Part shown: in pieces, positions 11,101 to 24,800 of the stretch
Numbering within the stretch: the first letter of the stretch is position 1
Layout: each line of letters begins with the position of its first letter
Source of the DNA: Pyrus communis
Taxonomy: Eukaryota; Streptophyta; Magnoliopsida; Rosales; Rosaceae
Assembly: GCF_963583255.1 (NCBI RefSeq)
Contig: NC_084804.1
Coordinates: 34,950,453 to 35,014,452 of the forward strand
Reading direction: 5' to 3'
DNA length: 64,000 nucleotides
Translations under genes and position numbers: made by a program
Notes under the pieces: model-generated
Seen by the model: only the letters and a program-made list of their open reading frames with translations
Told to the model about the DNA's origin: nothing
The model's database searches: none

Positions 11101-12807
11101 TTTAGAGAAATTCTTATGTAGTCCATATGAGTTCTTGGGTATCTGAACATGGTTTAGCAATTAGTTTAGCCACAAAAACAAACAACCAAGCCTTATCCCA
11201 CTAAGTGGGGTCGGCTGTATGGATCCTAGAAAGCCATTGTGCTCGGTTTTACACCAATTCTTCCATTAGCTCCAAGTACTCCATATCTTTTCTTATCGTC
11301 TCTTTCAAAGTCTTCCTCTATCCCTTTTGCCTTGAGCCTTCATCTATAGTCTCATCTTCTAACCGGAGTATCTGTAGGTCTTCACCATAACTTCTACTAC
11401 TTCCATAGATTTTCCCATTAAGGTTCCTATATTCCCCATTTCTAAACGCATTCTACTCTCTTTGACCCCTACCCTCATGTTCTAGTTTCTTTGACCTCCC
11501 TCGTCCAGTAAGATTTTAGCAATTAGTTTTGCGAATTATCTATATTTTTGCAATTATATATCCTTTACTTTCTGTTTAGTTTTCCTTGTTTCAGGGATGT
11601 TCCATTGTTGTTTTTTTTTTTAATTTTTTTAATTTTTTCGCATGACTCGTATCTTATCTGGTTGTTTCCCAGTTCTATCAATTCACATGGATGATCAAAT
11701 TGACGGTCGAACATTAATTGGAAGTTACGTCTGTACGGAAAAACCTGGTGAATTTAGATGGCAGCCAGGGTCACTTACTCAGGTTTGAAATCCTTCAATC
11801 ATATGCAAGTGTACTTGTATAGGTGCTGTTTAACCTCAGTTGCTCAAATCAATTTCTCATTTTTGCAGGCTGTTTCTAAAGGTTATTGGGTTGTCTTCGA
11901 GGATATAGACAAAGCACCATCTGATGTGCGTTCCGTTATATTACCTTTACTGGAAGGTGCAAACCTGTTTGCAACTGGGAACGGACAGGTAAGAAGGGTT
12001 AGGAGTATGATGATTTTTTCTTGTGATAAGAAACAAACTTTTATTAACTTCAAAAATAAGTACGAAGCGTGGATAAGAAATCCACCAACTATAACAAGCC
12101 TAAAGAATGTGAATTCAAGTCTTTAGGTTACTGGATTTTTATGTGAGAGCTTAAATTGAACACATTCAAAATTTGTATTAAAGCTTCAGGTTCTTCAAAA
12201 ACCCACTTCGAAGAGATGCTTCTTCAGGAAGCAGTAAAATTTGCTTTTAAAGCCTACAAGTACTGTTGAAGTTTTCTAAAGCGCTTATGGAACTACTTCT
12301 TGTCTTTATCCTTTCTAAAACTGGCCAGGAGTTCTAGTACGGCACATTCTAGCAGATATTGAGACAGTTCATTAGTGTCTTTGGGATATTTTTAATCTTT
12401 TCTGCTTGTTACCTACCCTTCTGCTCTCTAGAGGTTTTGGTAGTTACCATAAGGTATCTTAAATTGATATATGTCCGTCCCTCTGCACTTCTGAGGTTGA
12501 ATCTTGTTTGCAGAAAACCTTTAGCATTTCAAGTTCCTATCTTTTCCAATCTATTCGTATCTTAAAAAAAAGTTCCTATCTTTTTGTAATTGAAAGGTTC
12601 TTGCCACCGTAAGAATATATATATATAGGGAACTGTTATTAGCACTCTAAAATTCTCATTCTACACTCCTCACAAGTGTATTTTTCTTTCTAATTATATA
12701 AAGTTTGGATTGCCAAATGAGATTTTTGGAGTGCTAATATATATATCTGTGGGATTGAATTTTCCTATCTTTTTGTAATTGAAAGGTTAGTCACCATAAG
12801 AATATAT

Positions 12808-12849
<42 letters not shown>

Positions 12850-15800
12850 GCGGGATTGAATGTTGAGAAACTATTTTTTGTCAACTATGATCTGCCCCCG
12901 ATTATTGATTTCCATGTACACTGTATCTGGTATGCCCTTCCTGTTTTGTTTTAATTTATTATTTTCCTTTCTTGGGCTACAAAAGGGCTTTCTAGATTTT
13001 TTTTTTGTGTACTTGCATTTTACTAGTGGTTGAAACATTTGTGATTATTGCAGGAGATCACGGTGGCAGGAAGTTTTCGGATTTTTTCCACTATTTCAAC
13101 TCTTAATCTTGATGCTTCGTGCATTTCGGGAGGTTTGTGACCCCATAGAGCCACTCCCGGTTTCTTTTTTGTCCTTAGGCTTAATTTACATAACACTATT
13201 TAATGTCATTGGTTTCAATATACAATTTGTCAGTATTTCATAAAAGTTTGATTGGTCAATTTCCATTGGTTAATTTCTTTTGAAATAGAATAAGTCCTGG
13301 TGTGGGAGAGATTAGTGGAACTAAAAGTCTTCAATTCAATCCTTGTAGGAGCATTGAAAAATGGTATTGAATTGATTTAAACAAGTTGTTGTATGCTGTC
13401 AACCATTGTAATTCTAGATGGCATAGTGTTGAAGGTTCATCTGTAAATTAGAACAATTCTCTCGTCGTATATAAATGCCAGGCCACATGATTAATGAACT
13501 TTTTGTGGCAGGTAGGAATTCACTTTCCCTTTTTTATAAAGTGAAGGTTCAACCCTCAACTAGCGAGGAGTTGCAAAGCATAGTGAAAGAATGGCATCCA
13601 AGTTTAGAGCCTCTTGCTGCGAAACTCACAGGTGTGTCCTGACTCCGTTTCTTAAAATTAGTTCATATTGGTTGATCCTTAGTTCTTACATACTTTTGGC
13701 TGGTGACTGTTCCAGAAACATTTGAAAGGATTAACACTGCCACATTACAACAAAGTAGTGGATTTCAATCTGGAAGTTCCGCTTCTGTTTATTACCAAAG
13801 TAGATTCTCATTAAGGTAAGTAAAGTTGGTTACTGGTTTTCATATTGGTTTGTTCGGGGTTTTTATATTTTTCTTGTTTGATTTAATGGTAGGGATCTCC
13901 TCAAATGGTGCAAACGAATAGCAGGCCTCAACTTTATATTTCAGGGAGATAATTTATCTTATAAGAACCGTTCTTGTATCTATCAGGAGGTCTTAATCGA
14001 TGAACTTCCTTTTTGTCTTTTGTTTTATTTCGTGGCTAGCTTTCTGTATTAAGGTTTTGGAACATTGTATCATGATTTAGGCGGTTGACATATTTGCGGC
14101 CTTCTCAACCTCTACGAAGAATCGCTTAGCTTTGATGCAAGAGATCTCCAGGTTGTGGTTGTGGGAATCAACCATTCCAGACACCTTATACCCTTCTAAT
14201 AAGCCGGAAGTCCAGGTCTAGTTGATTTCAGAATTGAGATTGCAATGTACTTTGTGTGTGATTAAGTGGAACTGTAAGTTTCTCATAATCAGAGTTCTAC
14301 TGCAGGATTCAAATCCGTTGGATTTAAGAGTTGGTCGAGTTTCCCTACCTCGAGCAAAAGAAAAGACTCAAACAACTGTTAGTCAGAGCTTATAACACTG
14401 TCTATATTTAAGATAGCTTCAATACAGATTTGGTGATATTCTTGTTTCTTTTGCAGTCGCGTGGTAAGAAGAAACCTTTTGTTGAGATTCGTAGTTCCGT
14501 TCACTCGCTTGAAAGAATTGCTGGATCTGTAAATTGGAATGAGCCTGTTCTCTTGGTTGGTGAAACTGGGACAGGAAAGACGACACTGGTACAGGATCTG
14601 GCTATGAGGCTTGGTCAGAAGCTAACAGTTTTGGTAATATTGCTTCCAAGTCTTTCTCCATCTGACTCTTTTATTGCTTTCTGACTTATCCTCCGGTTGC
14701 TAACTACATTATGGGTGTCTCTATCAGAGGTTGATCTACTTTGACTTTCTGTTTTGTTCCAGAACTTAAGTCAGCAGAGTGATGTTGCTGACTTACTAGG
14801 GGGATACAAGCCTATGGACATGAAATTTGTATACAATCCCCTGTATAAAGAGTTTCATGATCTATTCTCTGAATCGTTTGATTTGCAGGTAGTATTTGTC
14901 TCAAAACTTCTTTTGTTGATTGTGGATATGTAACTTGGTGTAGTAACCTGTACCGTTATTTTCTTATATGCAGGTTAATTTCAAATTTTTTTGGGAGCTA
15001 GATAATGCTCTTAAGAAGGAGAATTGGGAAAGGTTAGTGAAAGGTTTTGGGCTCGGCGCTAAAAGATTTTTCCAGAAAGTCGAAGCAGCTAGATCTGTGT
15101 CAGTTGGACAGTCTGGAAAAAAGCGCAAGAAAGCTCTAGTTGAGGATCGAATTAAAGCCTGGGAAAAATTTTCACTGAAAGTAGAGAATGCAAGTGCACA
15201 TGGAATGATATTTTCATTTGTGGAAGGAGCTTTTATAACTGCACTGGAAAAAGGTGAGTGGATTTTGCTTGATGAGGTGAATTTAGCTCCTCCAGAGACC
15301 TTGCAGAGGGTTATCAGCGTGCTGGAAGGAGAGCATGGATCACTTTGTTTAGCAGAAAGAGGGGATATTCACTACATAAAACGACATCCCAACTTCCGAT
15401 TATTTGCTTGTATGAATCCTGCAACTGATGCTGGCAAACGAGATTTGCCCTTCTCTTTGAGAAGCAGATTTACTGAGTATTTTGTTGATGATGTACTGGA
15501 TGACGAGGATCTAATTCTATTTGTTCACCAATATTTGGGTGGCAAAGATTCCAAAGTAAAGAATATTGTGTCTTTCTATAAAAAATCCAGGAAACTAGCT
15601 GAAGAAAAGCTGCAGGACGGAGCTAATCAAAAACCGCAATATAGCTTAAGGTCTCTCTACCGTGCTCTAGAATATACGACAAGGGCAGAAAGAGAATTTG
15701 GATTTGAAAAGGCAATGTATGATGGGTTCTGTATGTTTTTTCTCACTTTGTTGGATAGCAGCAGTTCTTTGGTTATGAAAAATGAGATCTTGAGTTCTTT

Positions 15801-18800
15801 GTTAGATGGAAAAATTCCAGTTGAAGTACCTTATATTAAGTACCTGAGTAACTCAACTATTGAAGGGAGGTCTGACAACTCTAAGAAGTATACCGAAACT
15901 AAAAGTGTTGAGGAGCGTCTCAGGAATTTGGCTCGTGCTATTTGGATAAAGAAATACCCTGTTTTATTGCAGGGACCTACATCTAGTGGCAAAACTAGCC
16001 TTGTTCAGCATCTTGCTGCAATAACAGGTCATGAATTTGTACGAATCAATAATCATGAACATACAGATTTGCAGGAATATCTCGGTTCCTACATAACAGA
16101 TGCTACTGGGAAGCTTGTGTTCCATGAAGGTGTACTTGTGAAAGCTGTACGAAATGGTTATTGGATAGTTCTGGATGAGCTTAACTTGGCTCCGTCTGAT
16201 GTGCTGGAAGCATTGAACAGATTACTGGATGATAATAGAGAGCTTTTCGTGCCTGAATTGCAGGAAACCATTCATGCACATAAAAACTTTATGCTTTTTG
16301 CGACTCAAAATCCACCTGGTTTTTATGGTGGGCGGAAAATGCTTTCCCGAGCTTTTCGCAATCGTTTTGTAGAGATACATGTTGATGAAATTCCTGAAAC
16401 TGATTTGATTGAAATCTTGCGAAAGCGGCAGCCTGATGTTACTGAAATAAGGTCTCAGAAAATGATTAAAGTGATGACGATATTGCAAAAGAAAAGGCAA
16501 ACGAGTAAAGTTTTTGCTGGGAAACATGGGTTCATTACTCCGCGTGATCTGTTCCGATGGTCTGATCGTTTCGCACAACTTGGTGGTCGTGATCAGGTGG
16601 ATTTGGCCCGAGATGGTTATTATCTTTTGGCAGAGAGGCTTCGTGATGAAGGCGAGAAATGTGTTGTTAGAGAAGTTCTAGAAAAAGAAATGGGTGCTAA
16701 ACTTGTTGAAGACAACTTGTATCTTCAGGTACTCCTCTCTCTGTTTTTTTTTGGGGGGGGGGGGGTTCTCTAGAGTTTGCTTTCTTGGTTCCTCACATGT
16801 TTCCTTTTGGTTGTATTTGTAATTTCTTTTGAATATGCATGTCCAGTGAATTTTTTTTATGGTGATTATGTTCTGATTTTTGTTTTCCACTTTTTATAGG
16901 AATATGTTCCCAGCTTTCCTGATGGTGCTGAAATTCCCAAGAATCTTCAAAAGTAAGTAGTTTAGACTTGAATTTTGGTTTGGTGTAGTAGGTTTTGATT
17001 AGCTTCTGAATACTGATGATAAATTTTGTTGGTGTTAGTTGGACTAAAAGTATGCGAAGATTGTACTTCCTAGTGGAGCGTTGCTATAAAATGCGAGAAC
17101 CTGTACTTCTTGTTGGTGAAACAGGGGTTGGGAAGACAACTGTCTGTCAATTGCTGAGTATTCTTCTGGGTTCAAAATTACACATTCTGAACTGTCATCA
17201 ATACACCGAAACCTCTGACTTTCTCGGGGTTAGTTGTGAATTTTTATTTTATTTTGTGATTTTTCTTTTAACTCCTACTTGGGGATTCTCTGTATATATA
17301 AGGTTTTGGAATGTTACTTTATTTTTATTTCATTCAAGATCGAAATGATAATTAGTGAATGCATTGCAGGGGTTTTATCCTATTCGCGAAAGGTCGAGAT
17401 TAACATCGGATTTTAAAAAAGCAATTGAAGAATTGTTGATGACACAGGTTTTTAAGCGGTTCCATCTGGACTCTGTAAGAATCCTTTATTTGTTTACTTT
17501 TCAAGCCTATTCCTTATCTGGTACACATTACCATCCTGAAGCATGCGTGGGACTAGTTTTTCTAATTTTTGTGGGATGTACTGTAGATCATGGGTAGTAT
17601 GCGACTATGTGTTACATATTTGATGTGTGCGTGCGTGTGCGCGTGCGCGTGCGCACGTGTCTTATAAATGAAATATACAGCACCAGCTTCAGGTCGGACC
17701 CACCCTTTTTTCCGTTCTTTCAAGAAATTGGGATTGTTAATGGTGTCTAATCCACATTCTGTTAGATGATCTAAAACCGTCTTTTTAGATCTCATTTCGA
17801 GAGTTATGTTGCCAACGATCAATCGAATCGAAAATCAATTTATCCATTGATAATCATGTTGACTTTTGCTTATTTATTATTATTATTTTGCATGAAGATT
17901 TTAAAATTAGATGGTTCAGTTCATTGAACTAGAATGCAAACTTGGATCATCTAGCAAGCCCTGTACAAACAAAATAGATAAAGAGGGATCCTTGTCAAAC
18001 GATTGAAGCTCTTTTATTAGGTCTATATGTAAAGGTCATCCGTGTAGAAAATCAGCCAAGTCAGAAACAATTTGGTTGTCTAACCGTGATCAAACAGACA
18101 GAGGGACACATAATTTCTGATACATACTCAAATAGTTGTGATGATAGTCCAATGGCTAACTGCTGTCTAAATTGACTGATTTTTCATAGGGTGAACACTT
18201 TAATTAAGACCTTAAAAATAGATTATTAAGATTATTGGATTGTTTACAATGCTCTCTTGCATTTCCCTTTTAAAGATGGATCAATCATAAGAAGCTGAAA
18301 ATGCTTCAAGACTTGTGTCAAGTGAAAAGTATTTTCATTTTTTTATTTTAGTGAAAAATAGTAAGGTTGCTTAATGTCCATTATAAATTATAATAGTGAT
18401 TTTTTCTCTTCTTTGTAGACTGTCTCTTCGGACATAGGTCAAGCCTCTGCAACATTGTCTAATCTGAACAAGACGATAAAAGCTTACAAAAAGGGTCCGA
18501 TTTTGAATCCTGATGTCACCAATGAAGATGTGATGACTTTGGAAAGGATAATATTGAAGCTATCTGAGATGCACCAAAAGTGGCAGAAAATGTTTGAATG
18601 GTTGGATGGGCCCCTTGTGCAGGCAATGAGGAGTGGTGATCTCTTTCTTGTGGATGAGATTTCCTTGGCTGATGATAGTGTACTTGAGAGGTTGAATAGT
18701 GTCTTGGAAACAGAGAGAACGCTGTCTTTAGCTGAGAAAGGAGGTCCTGATCTGGAGAAAATTGTTGCTCATGAGAAGTTCTTTTTGCTTGCGACAATGA

Positions 18801-21800
18801 ATCCTGGTGGTGATTTCGGTAAGAAGGAACTATCTCCTGCTCTTCGTAATCGGTTCACAGAGCTATGGGTTCCCCCTATAGATGATAGAGGTGAGCTTAG
18901 AAGTATTGCATCTCAGAGGTTGTCACCTGAATTCTCATCCATTTTGGATCCTTTGCTGAACTTCTGGGAGTGGTTCAACCATCTAAAGTCAGGAAGAACA
19001 CTTACTGTGAGAGATCTACTATCTTGGGTGGATTTTGTTAATGTGACTGGAATCAAGTTAGGACATGTGTATGCATTCCTTCATGGGGCATTCCTTGTTT
19101 TGCTTGATGGATTGAGTTTAGGTACTGAAACTTCGAAAGGGAACAGCAATGATGTAAGGGAGCATTGCTGGTTGTTCCTTTTGGAAGAATTGAAGGTTTG
19201 TTGGGTTTCTTTCAACTTGAATTGTTGTCTGCTCGGATTGCTTGCAGTTTCTAATTTTGTTCTTTTGCCTGTCCATCAATTGGCTTCCATTGTGAAACAT
19301 GACTCCTAGTGGTTTTATTGTCAATTTAATATCTCCATGCTTGCATTCATTGTAGGTAGCAGAGGAAAAACTTAGTGAATTGGATTTCAAAAAACTTTCA
19401 AAAATGCAAAACTATGGTTGGGGCGCTCCTGAAACAATTGAACAGGATTCATCCAGTGGTAGCATGCAGTGTGACAACATTTTTGGTGTGGATCCTTTCT
19501 ATGTAGAGAAAGGTAACTATGCGATGCAACATGCACTCACTGTGTTTTATTGTTTTGAAAAGGTTACCCGTAGGCACTGTAAGGAACTGTTTTCTTCTCT
19601 CACGTTTTGTGGCACTGTACTTTAAATTATTATGATTGAATCATTTTGATGTTTGGTCTTCAATTTTAGTCACTCTGTCCTCCTATGATGTACTATAGGT
19701 TCTGAAAGTTGTGACATTGAGGGGTTTGAAATGTTGGCACCTACCACCAGGAAAAATGTCTTGCGGGTACTGCGAGCTATGCAGCTTCCGAAACCTGGTA
19801 TATCTTTTCAAGTACCAATGTTGCTTTCGAGTGTCCCCTTTTTCTTTTTGCTTTTCATAGCCTATATTACATCTTGTTTAAATATCTTAATTTGTTTATG
19901 CTCTCCAGTTCTATTGGAAGGTAGTCCAGGTGTTGGGAAAACAAGTTTGATTGTTGCATTGGGCAAGTTTTCTGGTCACAAAGTTGTCAGGATAAATTTG
20001 TCCGAGCAGGTTGGTATTATTTTCCAGCTTTCATATTTTTATATAGCATAGACATGTTTTGCTCACTGTTTTTTGTCTCTATGCATCTGGGGATGGTTCC
20101 TATGGTTCTGATGCAGACTGATATGGCGGACCTGTTGGGCTCAGACTTACCGGTTGAAAGTGATGAAGGATTGAAGTTTGCGTGGTCTGATGGGATCCTA
20201 TTACAGGTTAAAACACCTTGTGTTTGAAGTTTAATATCTGTAGCTGTGACATGAATCCACCTTACTCTCATTTTCTTGTCTTACGTGTCAATTCTTGCAG
20301 GCTTTGAGAGAAGGTTCGTGGGTTTTGCTTGATGAACTTAATCTTGCTCCACAATCTGTATTGGAGGTATTATGAGGACCCCTTTTGTTTCTCTATGCAA
20401 TTATATTTGTATCTCTTTCTCTATTCCGTTTTTCTATGGAAACATATTCGTTTCAAGGACTCCTTTATATTGTTTTGTATGTGTAATATGATTAATGGCG
20501 AAATGTGCCTTATTAGGGTTTAAATGCTATCCTGGATCATCGAGCTGAAGTTTTCATTCCAGAGTTAGGCTATACTTTTAAGTGTCCCTCGTCCTTCAGA
20601 ATATTTGCTTGCCAAAACCCTTCCCATCAAGGTGGAGGCAGAAAAGGCCTTCCAAAGTCCTTTCTCAACCGTTTCACTAAGGTATTTGTCTGACTGTCAT
20701 TTGAATTCCGTATATAGTTGTGTGAACCTCGCTTTATTATGTATGCTTGCAATAGGTGATGATATGAATGTCTTTCATTGTTTCAGGTGTATGTGGATGA
20801 GTTAATTGAGGATGATTATCAGTTTATCTGCAGTTCCCTTTATCCATCAATTGACAGAACTCTGCTTTCAAAACTGATTGTGTTTAATAAACGGATGTAC
20901 GAAGAAACCATGGTGTATCACAAATTTGCTCTGGATGGTTCTCCTTGGGAGTTTAATCTACGAGATGTGATTCGATCGTGTCAACTCATACAGGGTTTGA
21001 ACCGCTTGTTATCTTTTTTGTTTTTATTTCTTCGCAAAGTTGTATTTTGGATAGTGCTGTATTCTAATATTTTGTTTTCAATTCAGATGCACCCTTTATG
21101 TCCAAGGAGTATTGCTTCCTGGACATTGTTTATGTTCAAAGGATGCGTACAGAATCAGACCGTAGAAAAGTCCTACAGTTGTATGAGCAGATTTTTGAGA
21201 GGAAGCCACATATAAATCCTTACCCACGAGTTCACCTCAGTTCTGGATACTTAATTGTTGGAAACACTTCCATAAGAAGGAATTGTGTTCAGTCATCTAA
21301 ACTTCCCTGCAGCACACTTAAAATTTTGCCTGAAATCCGTCAAAGCTTGGAAGCAACTGCACAATGTGTAGAGAATAAATGGATGTGTATCCTGATTGGT
21401 CCAGCATCGTGTGGTAAGACCTCATTGGTCAGGTTACTAGCTGAGCTCACAGGAAATGTGCTGAATGAATTACATCTTTCATCTGGAACTGATATATCAG
21501 AAATACTTGGATGCTTTGAACAATATAATGCCTTCCGAAATTTTCGCTTGGTTGTTGCTCAGATTGACTCCTACGTAAAGGAGTGTTGCAATTTGCGATT
21601 AGAGTCCTCAAAGGATGCAGTTTCACTTAGCAAAGGTTTTATTCCCAGATGGTTTACTTTCTTGTCGAGCGTTAATTGGGATTCTAATTTTACTTCTACT
21701 TTTCTCGAGGATACAGGGAGATTTTCCAGTTCTCTTGCTTTGTTAATTGAAGTCATTGACAATCTAAAGTTGGTTATAACTGGGGCAAGCAAAGATCTTG

Positions 21801-24800
21801 ATGAACTTAGGATGACAACTATCAAGTTGCAAAAGGGTTATGAGAAGGGGCCAATTTCGGCAAAGTTTGAATGGGTTACGGGAGTATTGATAAAGGCTGT
21901 AGAGCGTGGAGAGTGGATTGTTCTAGAGGATGCAAATTGTTGTAATCCCACGGTATGTAAGCTTTGCCATGCCTATGCGTTATTTACCCTCTAACATTCA
22001 TGTTATTTGTCACTGTCCAGTAATGTTCACTCTCCCTATACGTGTTTGTCATGTGACATGGTTTTTTTTTATTGTTAAATTAGGTACTTGATAGGATCAA
22101 TTCTTTGGTTGAGCTGTCTGGATCAATTACAATTAATGAGCGTGGGGTTGTGAATGGAAAACCACTTGTTATTCAACCGCATCCTAATTTTCGAATGTTC
22201 CTGACTGTAAACCCAACTTATGGTGAAGTATCCCGAGCAATGAGGAACAGAGGAGTTGAAATATTTATGATGCAGCCGTATTGGCTACTAGGCGAGAGTA
22301 GCAGATTCAGTCGTGACCGTGAGGGTACTGAACTAAATGATGTAAAAAGATTCCTTGTTCTTTCAGGCATTCCCTTTGCCAAATTAGTGCATTCAATGGC
22401 CAAATCACATATCTATGCTAGAGCAGAAGGATTACGTGCTGGTGTTTCCATCACATATCTTGAGCTTTCCCGATGGGTTCAGTTGTTCAAACAACTTCTA
22501 ATGAATGGAAGCCAGCCTTTGTGGAGCCTTCAGACAAGCTGGGAGCATATATATCTCAGTACACTGGGTGAGGTTGTCAGAAGAAATGCAATTAGTCATG
22601 TCAAATACACATATTTACCGGTAACTGAATTGTGTGAATCTAAGTTGTCAATGCACCCATCTTTGTGTTTGCCTGGAGGATGGCCAGCGCCATTAAAGCT
22701 GAGGGATATTGCATGGAACACGAAAGAAGCTCGTGTGAAGACTAACTGCATGTACCTCGAGTTCCTGGGGGGCAAGTACGCATCATACCAATTACAACTC
22801 GCAAGTAGTAGGTGCTCTATGCACCAGGATTCAACTGCTCGGGAACTAGTGACTTACTTGAGGGGTACAGGGATGCTAAATGAAACTATGGTTCACAGGG
22901 CTTCCCCCTTTTTGACCTTAAACTCTGTGGAGAATGCTGAAGTTGATAAGGCCTTAGCAAAGGTTGAGAAAAAGCTACTTTTTGCTGCCAAATGGGCCAT
23001 TGAACAAGCTACTGAAAGTGATCTCAAGCTGTACCTTCTATGGTTTAACTCATATTGTTCTCAATTACAGTGCTTCCCTCAGTTCAAGCATTTTGTGGAT
23101 TCTATTATACAAAGTAAGAAGCATCGTATTTGGGAATACATGTCCCTTCGATATCATGACCTTGCGTCTATTCACAAAGTAGAATTTGAAAAGCAGCTGA
23201 TACCACTGCTCTCACTTGAGTTGGTGGATGCAATTGAGTCAAATGACAGGTCCAATTATCAAAAGTGTTTTCACAATGCTTTGAATTTTGTAATGCAACT
23301 GAGGCTCACTTATCAACAGTGGAATACTGAGAAAAGCTATGATTATAGTAAAGCTCACCTGCTAAATAAAGGTCGTTACTTAGAAGTGTTACAATCTTTG
23401 CAGAAGTTGGAGGGGGAATTCCTTTCTAAGTTTGCTGATTCATCTGTCATGCTAATTGAGTCCCCATCTTTTGATGCACTCATTCAGTTGTACACTGACC
23501 TTCTTGAGGATCATATATTATTTTGGAAAGGTTTGAAGTCATCTGACTCGGATATGTTGCTAATCTTTTGGCGAATGGTGTTGAAGCATGCTGCAAAATT
23601 GAAGGACTTCTTTCCTGAAGCAGTGTATAATCTGCTGGTAGGCTAATAGTGATGTACTTCTTTAGCTTTCTTGTGATGTATTTTTGTCTTGATTTTTTTC
23701 TGTTTTTGTTTTGTCTGGAATAGAAAGAGAGCGGGAAGCTGGAAAGTTCTTTGCTTTTCCACTCAAAGAAGTCCTTGCTGTGGGTTTATGGCGGTCACCC
23801 AATTTTGCCTTCTTCTGTTAGAATATTTGAAAAGCAGATTCAGATTTTGGAACTTTGCGAGTCGGTTTGGCCAACACGAGCAAGATTATTTGTCCATGGT
23901 AGGACATTAGCTTTCTCTATTTCTTTGGTTACATTGACTTTTGAGCTTATATAATGCTGTCTATGTTTGGTTGCTGTTACATTGACTTTTGAGCTTATAT
24001 AATGCTGTCTATGTTTGGTTGCTGTTACAGCGAATGATCCTGTGATTGGGGTTGCATCCTCAAGTTCTGATCTCCGCTCCCTTGTGTTGGAAGGTTGGTT
24101 TTTATTTTTTTATTTTATTATTTTATTTTATTTTTTATTTTAGCATACTTCTTTGATTGTGCTCATCCAAATTGATTTGTGGCCCCGTCATTACAAGTTT
24201 TATGATATTATTAACTTATATAGGTATTTCCATGTCATCATGTATCACGGGTAAATCTGATTCTTATGAGGATGAGGACCAAGTTGTTCAACGGCTGGAT
24301 GGAATTTATCAGGTGGGAGACCTTCATGTTTCCACAATCACCATTTTGAGTATTCCTATCACATGTTAATGAAATACATATCTGTACTTTTTTTTTTCTT
24401 TCGGCAGAGTCTTTTGCAAATGTTAAAGGAAATAGTCAAATTGAAGGAGGCTTCAAGGTCAAAAAAAGTTTTGTCCGAAGTGACTGCATCTGTTTGTTGT
24501 TCTTTTGGTGACGAGGCATTAGGTCAGACATTTGGGCATGGCTGTTGGCAGGACACATATCCTCTGACTGATAGTAAAAGCTTTGCCCTGGATATGAAAC
24601 TACTCCAGGATCTATCATCTATCATTCTGGTCAATAGAGAAGAAAGACAGCTGGTAAGATCATCTCAGTGGTGCTTTGAAATTTATAACCACAAACTATA
24701 TACGACATCATTCTAAGCTCATGAAGGAATTGCTTATAATTCATAGTCCCTCCTGTGCTTTTTTTATTTTATTTTATTTTTTTTAACTGTCGGCTTTAGT

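Larger units (their letters stand above)
8186..14377 (+). other. MDN1: MDN1 exons 1-14: N-terminal domain and AAA1
   Basis: Exons: 8186-8290, 8462-8784, 8948-9032, 9591-9868, 9966-10157, 10368-10537, 11673-11782, 11869-11988, 13054-13132, 13512-13631, 13716-13815, 13893-13989, 14081-14215, 14306-14377. Residues 1-662. AAA1 Walker A is GPTGSGKSA at about 364 (exon 6), and Walker B is WVVFEDID near 428-435 (exon 8). The N-terminal part is helical and characteristic of Midasin (IPLIGCFRPIA, then the FLW..SIVGYFQF segment across exons 2-3). The intron 6 and intron 8 insertions are listed separately. Confidence 0.85.

Noticed and set aside
16750..16764. G run as a frameshift in MDN1
   Set aside because: It lies in intron 17, after the donor at 16729.
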